The notes under the pieces are model-generated. The model did not search any database and was not told the DNA's origin. It was given only the letters and a program-made list of their open reading frames with translations. 64,000 bases of DNA from an uncultured Bacteroidota bacterium (GTDB lineage: Bacteria; Bacteroidota; Bacteroidia; Flavobacteriales_D; Sanyastnellaceae). The translations under genes were made by a program, and so were the position numbers. This document shows positions 19,863 to 27,966 of the stretch, piece after piece (position 1 is the first letter of the stretch; each line of letters starts with the position of its first letter). Location of the stretch: NCBI GenBank assembly GCA_903932685.1, contig CAIZGX010000001.1:46200-110199 (forward strand), read 5' to 3'.

Positions 19863-21145
19863 ACGTGATCTAAGGCGTCGCAGAAATCTACGATTGCCTT
19901 ATCCATGTCTGCATCTGTATGCGCAGCTGAAACGAATCCAACTTCGTAACCACTAGGTCCCAGATAGACACCTCTCTCCAACAAAAATCTATGAAAAGGT
20001 GCAAACAATTGACCGCTGTTTTCTGGAATTTCATCCATGCGACGAATGGCCTTTTCTTTCGAGAAAGAAACCCAAAAAATACTTCCCATATTGAAAATAC
20101 GGAAGACGTAATTCTTTTGATCGGCATGCGTTTGAATGGCACTTACCATCTTCACTGTTTTTCTTTCTAATTCTTCGTAGAAGCCGGGCTTCGCACATTC
20201 CTTCAATTGAGCCAATCCAGCTGCCATGGCAACAGGATTTCCAGAAAGAGTTCCGGCTTGATACACGGGACCTTCTGGAGCAATCTGAGACATAATTTCT
20301 GCGCTTGCACCGTATGCACCTACGGGCATTCCGCCACCAATGATTTTTCCAAATGCAAGAACATCGGGTTGAATTCCGTAATAGCCTGAAGCTCCTTCAA
20401 AACCTAAACGAAATCCGCTAATTACCTCATCGAACAACAACACAATTCCTTCACGCGTGCATACTTCACGTAGGTGTTTTAAAAACACACCGTCTTGAAT
20501 AAGCAGTCCGTTATTCGCAGGAACGGGCTCAATAGCCACAACTGCAATTTGTCCGCGGTACATTTCAACTGCAGCGTCGAACGCCTCAATGTCGTTCAAC
20601 GGAACAACAATTGTTTCGTTCACATAGGCCTGCGGAATTCCGGCGCTGCTGGATGTTCCCAAAGTTGCCAAACCACTTCCAGCTTTAACCAAAAGCGCAT
20701 CGACGTGTCCGTGATAACATCCCTCAAACTTCAAAACTTTATCTCTTCCAGTATATCCTCTCGCTAAACGAATGGCGCTCATTGCGGCCTCAGTTCCGCT
20801 GCTTACAAATCTTATCTTCTCTAAGTATTTGTGACGTTGTAAAATAAAAGAAGCCAATTCGTTCTCTTCTCTGGTTGGTGCGCCGAAGCTGGCTCCTTTA
20901 GCAGCCGTTGTGCATATGGCTTCAGTAACTGAATCGTTAGCATGTCCTAAAATAAGCGGTCCCCATGAGCAGCAGAAATCAATGAATTCATTTCCATCTG
21001 CATCCCAAACATGAGAGCCTTTTCCTCTTTCAAAAAACACTGGATTTCCACCTACTGATTTGAATGCTCTTACTGGAGAATTCACTCCACCTGGAAAATA
21101 CTTCTTCGCTTCCACAAAAAGTGCTTCGCTGTTGCTCTGTTTCAT
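19850..21145 (-). CDS. hemL: Glutamate-1-semialdehyde 2,1-aminomutase
   Basis: HemL converts glutamate-1-semialdehyde to 5-aminolevulinate, the first committed tetrapyrrole precursor in the C5 pathway. The 431 residues show YFPGGVNSPVRAF at the N-terminus, the cofactor-binding FVSSGTEAAMSAIRLARGYTG, and the PLP lysine in AFGKIIGGGMPVGA near residue 265. The haem made is needed by the many c-type cytochromes in this window. The -7 box lies only 4 nt before the ATG. Confidence 0.96.
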   Translation of the reverse strand: MKQSNSEALFVEAKKYFPGGVNSPVRAFKSVGGNPVFFERGKGSHVWDADGNEFIDFCCSWGPLILGHANDSVTEAICTTAAKGASFGAPTREENELASFILQRHKYLEKIRFVSSGTEAAMSAIRLARGYTGRDKVLKFEGCYHGHVDALLVKAGSGLATLGTSSSAGIPQAYVNETIVVPLNDIEAFDAAVEMYRGQIAVVAIEPVPANNGLLIQDGVFLKHLREVCTREGIVLLFDEVISGFRLGFEGASGYYGIQPDVLAFGKIIGGGMPVGAYGASAEIMSQIAPEGPVYQAGTLSGNPVAMAAGLAQLKECAKPGFYEELERKTVKMVSAIQTHADQKNYVFRIFNMGSIFWVSFSKEKAIRRMDEIPENSGQLFAPFHRFLLERGVYLGPSGYEVGFVSAAHTDADMDKAIVDFCDALDHVYSK

Positions 21146-21149
21146 GATG

Positions 21150-21157
21150 CAAACTTA
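21150..21157 (-). promoter_or_regulatory. Predicted -7 box of hemL
   Basis: On the minus strand TAAGTTTG ends 4 nt before the hemL ATG. In this promoter class transcription starts a few bases downstream of the box, so the transcript would begin at or next to the start codon. Confidence 0.55.
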
Positions 21158-21206
21158 CGCTTGAACGAGAAAAACAACGTACTTTCGTTGACCACATTTT
21201 TTCAAT

Positions 21207-24200
21207 TTGAAATACAGTTTCACTCTTATCTTGTTTTTGGTTGCTTCCTATGTTGTAGCAATTGACTTCCCTATTGAGTCTATTCAAAAACTAAGAAAAT
21301 ACGGTATAATCGTTTCTCCAGAATGCGGCGTGTACGCAAATAGCATTGCCGTTTCCTTTGAAAATAATTCTTCCTTCAACCTCTCATACAAACTTGGGAC
21401 TTCAGATTCTGCGGGTTTTCAGAGGTACAAGAACCCCATTCAACTTCAACAGAACACGTATATTCAAGTTAAGCTTGAGGGGTCAGGTGCACCTAACACC
21501 GTTTTTATCGGGACATTTATTGTGGGAAGGAATCATACCCTACCTGTTATCTGTTTGAAGGTTAATCCGAAAGAATTTTTCCCTCCATCTGGAATTTATG
21601 ACGGAAAGCTTATTGTTGCAGGCTCAAACGCAAACCCACCACCCGCGGCAGGAAACCAGTTCATTGGCAATTCGTGGAAGAAGACCCCAATACCTTGTTT
21701 CGCTCAATTCTTTTACAACAATAAATTAGTTGAAGCTACCGCTTGTTATGTTAAAACCTTCGGCGGATGGACGCTCGGTCTTCCTGAAAAATCGCTTCAC
21801 CTTTATACCGACACACTTGTTGGAAAGAAAGAGTTCGAATATAAATTTTTCAAAAACAAACCCTACAACGAATTCGAACATTTGGTTTTAAGAACAAGCG
21901 GAAGTGACCAAAATTTCACACGCTTCAAAGATATTAGTATATCGAGTTTTGCAGCAGAACTCATGGTCGACTATATGGATTACCAGCAGGCTATTTTGTA
22001 CGTAAACGACAACTACTTTGGAATAATCAACCTTCGTGAAAAAATCAATAAGGAGTATCTCGGTTACAATCACAACGCAGCCAAGAACTTCACTCAGCTG
22101 CTCGAGCAAGAAGGAGAAAACTCGAAAGATTACCAGACATTAAAGGACTTCGCTGCCGCGCATTACGCCGATTCAAACTTCCCCGAAGAAATTGAAAAGT
22201 TGATGGATTTGGAAGATTATTTCAATTACAGTTTTCTCGAAATTTATATCGCCAACGTTGATTCGCGGGGAAATATCCGTTATTGGAAAGACGCTTCTTC
22301 AGACAACAAATGGCATTGGATTTATTACGATGGTGATTTAGCCTGTGCTGGGAATTTCCACCGTCAGAATTTTTTGTTAGAACGAATAAGTCCTGTCCCA
22401 ACCGATTGGTACAATCCTACTTGGGTCACGCATCTTCTTCGTTACACCACTTTAAATCCTGAGCTTCGTAATCGCTTCGTTCAGCAAACCTGTTTGCTCA
22501 TGAGCACTGTCTTGCACAAAGACTCCGTTGTAAATCGCATAGATCAGTTTGCTAATGCCATTGCGCCAGAGATTCCGTACCACGTGAATCGATTTCCAAT
22601 TGAACAAAAAGAAACTGAAAAAGGTTGGCGGAACCAAGTAAGTAATTACAGAAGGTTTTGGGAAATTCGTCCTGTTTCTATGTATCGTCATGTGAAAGAA
22701 ACTTATGGATTGGGAGACTCTGTTCATCTCAAGTTGACAACAAATATTCCGAATGAAAAATTACTGATTGTCAATGAATCGAAAATTCATTTCAATAAAG
22801 TTGAAGGAGACTTCTTCAAAAACATTCCTTTACCGTTAGCCGTTCCTGAGCACACGTTCCCTTTTGTATTCAAGCAGTGGAGCGATGGCGTTAAAGACAA
22901 AAAACGCGTTTTAGATTGTTCAAATTCTCTTACAATTGAAGCCACATTCGCACATGCGCCGCTTTCAGAACTGAAAGGAAAATTGCACATCCGAAGATTT
23001 GGTAGCGAGATGAAAGCGAAAAATCCAATGAAATGGATTGAAATTATTAATCAGAGCAACGAACCTATTAATCTCAACGGAATCGTTCTTTACGATTCTC
23101 CGAATGGAATCGTTGACAATCTTTTCACGCATACTGCTGGACAAACGATTGCCCCCTTAAGTTCAGCCATATTCGTAAGTCCATTGCACACCAACGACAT
23201 TGGCAAAACACTTCAGCTGCCGGAAGGAACAACTATCTATCCCCTCGAATTTCCTACAGGGTTTCAAACAAATCATTCATTTTATCTTGGCGATAAAGAG
23301 AACGCGGTTATTGACAGTATGCTCGTTCAATTTCCCGACTCAATTTTTACACATGGTAAGCATTTCGTTTGTTTCTTTGATGAAAATGGAAATATCTCTT
23401 ACGATCGAGTTACGCAAAAAACAAAATTCGACTGGGACGTAACAGAAGTTAAATCGACAAAACTAATTATGAGTAACCTGAGTGAACTTCCCTTGTGGAT
23501 CTATTTGAGCAATGGTTTTGCGTTATTGCTTTATGTTCTTTTGGCTTTTTTCAAAAAAATAAAATGGCGCGATGCTATTCGGTATTTCGCATTTACGGCG
23601 CTTGCAATTGGCCTACTCTTTTGGGCATACAAAGGCGTTTCAATTCAACAGATAGTTGGACAAATTATAAATACAAATTGGGTTTGGATATTGGCTGCAT
23701 TGGCCATTGAATATGTTTCTGTTATATTCAGAGGAATTCGTTGGAACCAATTGTTGAAGCCGCTTGGACATAAAGCAAATACCTGGAATGCCATACACGC
23801 AGTTGCTTTCGGATACTGCATGAACGATTTGGTTCCGAGAAGCGGAGAAGTAGCGCGTTGTACCTTGCTTTTCAAATCAGATAAAATTCCAGTATCCACA
23901 TTAGTTGGAACCGTTATCGTAGAACGTGTGATAGACATGGTGATGTTCGGCTTACTTCTTCTCTGGGGTATTTTACTCTTGCCTTCAACGTTGTCTTCGT
24001 TAATGAATGAAACGAAAAGTCCAGGATTCTCAATGGAATTAGGAATAGCCTTAATCGTTCTAGCGGTTATCGGTATCTTGGTGTTACGCTATATTTTGAA
24101 ACACACCTTCAAAAACAAATTCATTGAAAAATTCGCAGAATTTATTCGTGGCACTTGGAAAGCATTTTTAAGTGTTGGAAAAATTGAAGGCAAATTCAAA

Positions 24201-24563
24201 TTCATTTTTCTAACTGTTGGAATTTGGGGAGCTTGGTTACTCATGACTTGGTTCAATCTTCTGGCTGTTCCAGGATGTGAGCATATGGGCTTGAATGAAT
24301 CTGTATTCTTAATGATTTGTGCAAGTTTGGCCATGCTTGCTCCAACACCAGGCGGACTGGGTGCATTTCATTCCATAACAATCATTGGGTTCATTGTCTT
24401 GGGGTATGCAGATGAAAACAACGCTACTACTTCCCTGCTCGGTTTAACCTTTGCAACAGTTTCTTGGTCTACAAGAACCCTCATGGAGATTTTATCTGGA
24501 TTCGTTGGTTTCCTTATTGTATCGTATCGCATTAAATATGGAAAAACTACTTCAGCAAATTAA
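21207..24563 (+). CDS. CotH-kinase / lamin-tail / flippase-like fusion protein
   Basis: An intact 1118-residue ORF combines parts usually found in separate proteins. A signal peptide (residues 1-18) is followed by a CotH-type kinase region, with AILYVNDNYFGIINLREKIN near residue 265 and WHWIYYDGDLACAG near 370. A lamin-tail-like domain follows (about 585-690, MKWIEIINQSNEPINLNGIV). A transmembrane helix near 757-778 leads into a C-terminal UPF0104/LPG-synthase transmembrane domain (about 789-1118), with RGIRWNQLLKPLGHK, VPRSGEVARCTLLF and APTPGGLGAFHS. CotH proteins phosphorylate other proteins in spores; UPF0104 domains are lipid flippase-like. The joint function is unknown. The only possible start is TTG at 21207, since TGA precedes it in frame. 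The last 26 bp overlap rfaE2. Confidence 0.8.
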   Translation: MKYSFTLILFLVASYVVAIDFPIESIQKLRKYGIIVSPECGVYANSIAVSFENNSSFNLSYKLGTSDSAGFQRYKNPIQLQQNTYIQVKLEGSGAPNTVFIGTFIVGRNHTLPVICLKVNPKEFFPPSGIYDGKLIVAGSNANPPPAAGNQFIGNSWKKTPIPCFAQFFYNNKLVEATACYVKTFGGWTLGLPEKSLHLYTDTLVGKKEFEYKFFKNKPYNEFEHLVLRTSGSDQNFTRFKDISISSFAAELMVDYMDYQQAILYVNDNYFGIINLREKINKEYLGYNHNAAKNFTQLLEQEGENSKDYQTLKDFAAAHYADSNFPEEIEKLMDLEDYFNYSFLEIYIANVDSRGNIRYWKDASSDNKWHWIYYDGDLACAGNFHRQNFLLERISPVPTDWYNPTWVTHLLRYTTLNPELRNRFVQQTCLLMSTVLHKDSVVNRIDQFANAIAPEIPYHVNRFPIEQKETEKGWRNQVSNYRRFWEIRPVSMYRHVKETYGLGDSVHLKLTTNIPNEKLLIVNESKIHFNKVEGDFFKNIPLPLAVPEHTFPFVFKQWSDGVKDKKRVLDCSNSLTIEATFAHAPLSELKGKLHIRRFGSEMKAKNPMKWIEIINQSNEPINLNGIVLYDSPNGIVDNLFTHTAGQTIAPLSSAIFVSPLHTNDIGKTLQLPEGTTIYPLEFPTGFQTNHSFYLGDKENAVIDSMLVQFPDSIFTHGKHFVCFFDENGNISYDRVTQKTKFDWDVTEVKSTKLIMSNLSELPLWIYLSNGFALLLYVLLAFFKKIKWRDAIRYFAFTALAIGLLFWAYKGVSIQQIVGQIINTNWVWILAALAIEYVSVIFRGIRWNQLLKPLGHKANTWNAIHAVAFGYCMNDLVPRSGEVARCTLLFKSDKIPVSTLVGTVIVERVIDMVMFGLLLLWGILLLPSTLSSLMNETKSPGFSMELGIALIVLAVIGILVLRYILKHTFKNKFIEKFAEFIRGTWKAFLSVGKIEGKFKFIFLTVGIWGAWLLMTWFNLLAVPGCEHMGLNESVFLMICASLAMLAPTPGGLGAFHSITIIGFIVLGYADENNATTSLLGLTFATVSWSTRTLMEILSGFVGFLIVSYRIKYGKTTSAN

Positions 24564-25008
24564 GGCCTGGCGTGACGCTGGAGAAACCATTGTTTTTACC
24601 AATGGTGTTTTCGATATTTTGCATGTTGGTCATGTGACCTATCTTGAGCAGGCTGCTGCATCAGGCACTAGGCTGATTATAGGCGTTAACAGCGACGCTT
24701 CTGTGCGCAGCTTGAACAAAGGCCCTGAACGCCCTATCAATCCCGAATGGGCCCGTGTACGTGTGCTTGAAGCACTTCGCTGTGTAGATGCCGCAATCGT
24801 ATTTTCTGACCACACTCCTCTTGAACTTATTCTTGCTATTCAGCCCGATATTTTAGTGAAAGGCGGCGATTACAATCCAGATGAAACCAACGAATCGAAC
24901 AAGACATACATGGTGGGTTCGAAGGAAGTGAAAGCTTCCGGTGGAAAAGCCATTGCTATTCCTTTGGTTGAAGGATTTTCAACGACGAATATTCTTAGTA
25001 AGCGATAA
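24538..25008 (+). CDS. rfaE2: D-glycero-beta-D-manno-heptose 1-phosphate adenylyltransferase
   Basis: A single-domain nucleotidyltransferase of 156 residues, equal to the C-terminal half of E. coli HldE. The motif TNGVFDILHVGHVTYLEQA contains the HxGH active site, and KGGDYNPDE with the C-terminal GFSTTNIL are family marks. It would form ADP-heptose for lipopolysaccharide core or other heptosylated products. The kinase half is not in the window. The track ORF starts 29 codons too early; MEKLLQQIKAWRDAGE at 24538 is the correct start. It overlaps the CotH-flippase gene by 26 bp. Confidence 0.9.
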   Translation: MEKLLQQIKAWRDAGETIVFTNGVFDILHVGHVTYLEQAAASGTRLIIGVNSDASVRSLNKGPERPINPEWARVRVLEALRCVDAAIVFSDHTPLELILAIQPDILVKGGDYNPDETNESNKTYMVGSKEVKASGGKAIAIPLVEGFSTTNILSKR

Positions 25009-25011
25009 GCT

Positions 25012-25518
25012 TTGGAAATTCTAGCCATTCTCTCAAGTCTTGCATACACCGTTCTCTATCTTCTAGAATCGGCGTGGTGTTGGCCTTTAGCCATTCTCGG
25101 TAGCGCAATCTATTTTTATTTGTGTCGAAAAGCCAACCTGCAAGGAGAGAGTTGGCTGCAACTGTTCTATGTTGGCTTCGCAGTGTACGGTTGGATAAAC
25201 GCAACCGCCGCTTTTCAGCATCCTGAATGGAAAATCACACATCATCTGCTCTTCCTACTCGGAGCAATTGTTTTGTGGCAATTGTCTTTTCTGGTATTGA
25301 AAAAAAGAAATTCAGCTTTGCCACAACTAGACGGATTTGTTTTGGCCTTTGCGCTTGCCGGAACAGTTTTGCAAATTTTATATATCGAAAGTAATTGGTA
25401 CTATTTCATTGCAGTTAATTCCATTTCAATATATACTTATTGGACACGCGGATTGAAGAAAAGCATTGTGCTTTACCTCGTATACTTAGGCCTAAGTATT
25501 TACGGAATTATTCACTAA
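25012..25518 (+). CDS. pnuC: PnuC-like nicotinamide riboside transporter
   Basis: A 168-residue membrane protein with about seven hydrophobic segments and the PnuC patterns LESAWCWPLAILGSAIYFYL and FYVGFAVYGWINA. PnuC proteins let nicotinamide riboside or related vitamins enter the cell by facilitated diffusion. Thiamine-type relatives (PnuT) exist, so the ligand is inferred. The NadR-like kinase gene at 12.1 kb supports nicotinamide riboside. No ATG is available; TTG at 25012 follows the rfaE2 stop after one codon in the same frame. The 3' end overlaps hflX by 11 bp. Confidence 0.85.
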   Translation: MEILAILSSLAYTVLYLLESAWCWPLAILGSAIYFYLCRKANLQGESWLQLFYVGFAVYGWINATAAFQHPEWKITHHLLFLLGAIVLWQLSFLVLKKRNSALPQLDGFVLAFALAGTVLQILYIESNWYYFIAVNSISIYTYWTRGLKKSIVLYLVYLGLSIYGIIH

Positions 25519-26734
25519 AATCCTCGAAAAGAAAGTCGTTATAAGGAAAACGTACAACATGAATTTCGCGTGCACGATTGTATAAAATTTCACGAAATTC
25601 TTCCACATGAATTTTCTTAGCAGCACTCATGAACACAACATCTTCAGAACCCATGCGCGACATCCAAGATTCTTCCAATTCTTCAAGCGAATAATTCTCA
25701 ACGGTCTTAGGTGTTAAGTCGTCTTCCTCTTTTTCAATAAATGAATAAGCATCTATTTTATTGAAAGCAAGAATCATAGGCTTATCTCCAGCTCCAATCT
25801 CTTGAAGTGTTTCCATAACCACCTTGTAATGATCTTCAAATTGCGGATGAGAAATATCTACAATGTGCACCAACAAATCCGCTTCGCGAACTTCATCTAA
25901 CGTGCTCTTGAAAGATTCTATCAATTGGTGAGGGAGTTTTCGAATGAAACCCACTGTGTCACTTAACAACAGTGGCAAATTCTTCACAACTACTTTTCGA
26001 ACTGTGGTATCTAAGGTTGCAAATAATTTATTCTCTGCCAACACTTCGCTCTTGCTCATCATGTTCATGATGGTCGACTTCCCTACGTTTGTATATCCAA
26101 CTAGCGCCACACGAACCATGGCTCCGCGATTTCCGCGTTGCGTTGTTTTCTGACGATCTATGACTTTTAAATCTTCTTTCAATTTGGCAATTCGATCACG
26201 AATAATTCTTCGGTCTGTTTCGATTTGAAGTTCACCCGGACCGCGCATTCCAATTCCACCCTTCTGTCTTTCCAAGTGAGTCCAAAGGCGCGTTAAGCGC
26301 GGAAGCAAATATTGATACTGTGCTAATTCAACTTGAACTTTCGCATGAGCGGTTTGAGCACGTGCAGCGAAAATATCGAGAATCAAATTGTTTCGATCGA
26401 GAATCTTCACCTTGTGATCATCGTCGTTGAACAAGTTCTCTAGGTTACGCAATTGAGAAGGAGAAAGTTCATCGTCGAAGATGACCATGTCCACTTCATT
26501 CTCATAAACGAAATTCTTTATTTCTTCAATCTTTCCAGAACCCACGAAGGTTCTATTGTCTGGATGATCCAGATTTTGCCAATAGCGCTTCACGCAGAAC
26601 GCGTCTGCTGTGGTTGCCAAAAAAGCCAACTCGTCGAGATACTCTGTCAGAACATCTATATTCTGTCGCTTATTCACTATCCCAACAAGCACACAGGTCT
26701 CTTGGGGTTTCTTCGTGTCTTCTAGTTTTGCCAT
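25508..26734 (-). CDS. hflX: Ribosome-associated GTPase HflX
   Basis: HflX binds the large ribosomal subunit and splits stalled or heat-damaged ribosomes. The 408 residues begin with the HflX N-terminal domain, then a glycine-rich linker (RQKGGIGMRGPGE, family mark), then the G domain. G1 is GYTNVGKST near residue 211, G3 DTVGFIRKLP, and G4 NKID. It is the last gene of a minus-strand group with a small cytochrome and a membrane protein; gap 1 bp. Confidence 0.95.
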   Translation of the reverse strand: MAKLEDTKKPQETCVLVGIVNKRQNIDVLTEYLDELAFLATTADAFCVKRYWQNLDHPDNRTFVGSGKIEEIKNFVYENEVDMVIFDDELSPSQLRNLENLFNDDDHKVKILDRNNLILDIFAARAQTAHAKVQVELAQYQYLLPRLTRLWTHLERQKGGIGMRGPGELQIETDRRIIRDRIAKLKEDLKVIDRQKTTQRGNRGAMVRVALVGYTNVGKSTIMNMMSKSEVLAENKLFATLDTTVRKVVVKNLPLLLSDTVGFIRKLPHQLIESFKSTLDEVREADLLVHIVDISHPQFEDHYKVVMETLQEIGAGDKPMILAFNKIDAYSFIEKEEDDLTPKTVENYSLEELEESWMSRMGSEDVVFMSAAKKIHVEEFREILYNRAREIHVVRFPYNDFLFEDFSE

Positions 26735-26735
26735 T

Positions 26736-27065
26736 TTATCTTCCCGACAACTTCATGCAGTAGGTTGTAAGCGCATCAATTTCTTGAACGGTTAACATAC
26801 TTTCAAAAGGTGGCATTCCTGCTTTTCCGTGTGTAATCTGATTCTTAATTTCTTCAGCCGAAAGCTGACTCAACGTTAGGTTTTTTGCTCCACTCAATTG
26901 AAGATTTCCTTCACTACCGTGACACGTTGCGCAACGCTTAATGAAAAGTGCTTGAGCATCAACAGGGCCTTGCGTTTTTGGTTGCTCTGAACACGCTTCG
27001 AAACAAAGCGAAAAAACAAAAGCTACCAGCGAATAAAGCAATACGTATATAAACTTCTTGTTCAT
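26736..27065 (-). CDS. Monohaem cytochrome c lipoprotein
   Basis: A 109-residue exported protein with one haem site, CATCHG, and a likely methionine ligand in GKAGMPPFESML. The N-terminus has a lipoprotein signal ending in the lipobox FEAC. The start is ATG 27065; the track uses a TTG two codons earlier that overlaps the preceding stop. The sequence is of the class I small cytochrome type used for periplasmic electron transfer. Its redox partner is unknown. It lies between a membrane protein gene and hflX. Confidence 0.88.
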   Translation of the reverse strand: MNKKFIYVLLYSLVAFVFSLCFEACSEQPKTQGPVDAQALFIKRCATCHGSEGNLQLSGAKNLTLSQLSAEEIKNQITHGKAGMPPFESMLTVQEIDALTTYCMKLSGR

Positions 27066-27067
27066 TC

Positions 27068-27514
27068 TCAATGCATGAATGCCATTTTAGACCAGTATCC
27101 CATGTAGCTCATAGCAAATATGGTAATAAGCAATCCCAATCCGTAGAATATTGCAATTTTCTTCGCACGATCACGTCCGTTCGTTGCACGCTTTGCTTTC
27201 GAATATCCCATAGTGATAAACACAACAGCCAAGATCATCATAATCGGATGTTCGATCAGCTTCATGCGCAATGCAGCGTCCTTCATGATGTTCACGCCCG
27301 TTCCCGAAATCGCAGAAAAATTCATCACCAACAATACTAATCCAACTAGTAGCTGAATGTGAGAAAAAATCAATGTAAACAAAACCAATTTACTTGGCTT
27401 GCCTGAAACGGTTTCGTTCTTCTCTTTCACCAATGAAACCACTATGGCCAACAAAGGAAGAAGTAACAATAAATAAGGAAGTAAAATGTGTAAGTGTTTG
27501 AAACCCGTTTGCAT
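27068..27514 (-). CDS. Four-helix membrane protein next to a cytochrome c gene
   Basis: The 148 residues form four hydrophobic helices with several histidines near membrane edges (KHLHILLPYLL, FSHIQLLVG, LIEHPIMMILAVVF). Related Bacteroidota proteins are sometimes called cytochrome b-like, but I see no proof that haem is bound. It lies 2 bp upstream of the cytochrome c lipoprotein gene, so a shared redox role is plausible. No domain beyond the helices can be named. Confidence 0.6.
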   Translation of the reverse strand: MQTGFKHLHILLPYLLLLLPLLAIVVSLVKEKNETVSGKPSKLVLFTLIFSHIQLLVGLVLLVMNFSAISGTGVNIMKDAALRMKLIEHPIMMILAVVFITMGYSKAKRATNGRDRAKKIAIFYGLGLLITIFAMSYMGYWSKMAFMH

Positions 27515-27530
27515 AATTATTAATTTTCTT

Positions 27531-27538
27531 CAAATCTA
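27531..27538 (-). promoter_or_regulatory. Predicted -7 box of the membrane protein-cytochrome-hflX unit
   Basis: On the minus strand TAGATTTG lies 16 nt before the ATG at 27514 and matches TAnnTTTG. Confidence 0.5.
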
Positions 27539-27584
27539 ATCTTCTTTTTGAAAAACTCCACATCTTTGTTCCCAAGAAAAGACT

Positions 27585-27899
27585 ATGAACAAGATTATAT
27601 ATAACGTTACGGTTAGCGTAGACCCCGGAATTCACGAGGATTGGATTACCTGGATGAAGGACATTCATATTCCCGATGTCATGAGCACGGGTAAGTTTCT
27701 TGAAAACCGAATATTAAGAGTTCATGGGGAAGAAGAGAACGGTGTCACCTATGCCGTTCAATACACTGCTGCGAATAGAGCAGAGTTAGATGCATACTTC
27801 GCGGAACATGCTCCCCGATTGCAAAAAGACCATGTCGATAAATACGGTAACAGCGCTGTGGCTTTTCGAACTATTCTTGAATTGCTACACGAATGTTGA
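27585..27899 (+). CDS. DUF4286 family protein
   Basis: A 104-residue cytoplasmic protein that begins with IIYNVTVSVDPGIHEDWITWMK and includes the phrase HIPDVMSTGKF, typical of this small Bacteroidota family. It likely has a ferredoxin-like (dimeric alpha-beta barrel) fold. Function is unknown. It is divergent from the cytochrome group. Confidence 0.8.
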   Translation: MNKIIYNVTVSVDPGIHEDWITWMKDIHIPDVMSTGKFLENRILRVHGEEENGVTYAVQYTAANRAELDAYFAEHAPRLQKDHVDKYGNSAVAFRTILELLHEC

Positions 27900-27926
27900 G
27901 AATTGTTGTTCAATAACATTATACAC

Positions 27927-27934
27927 TATTTTTG
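27927..27934 (+). promoter_or_regulatory. Predicted promoter of the aminotransferase gene
   Basis: TATTTTTG (27927-27934) matches the -7 consensus, with a TTG about 18 bp upstream. It lies 32 nt before the ATG at 27967. The box falls inside the false N-terminal extension of the track ORF. Confidence 0.65.
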
Positions 27935-27966
27935 CGCCACTAATTACCGAGAGACAATTTATTGAA

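Noticed and set aside
27790-27966. Early start of the aminotransferase ORF inside the DUF4286 gene
   Set aside because: It overlaps another real gene and a promoter; the ATG at 27967 fits the family.
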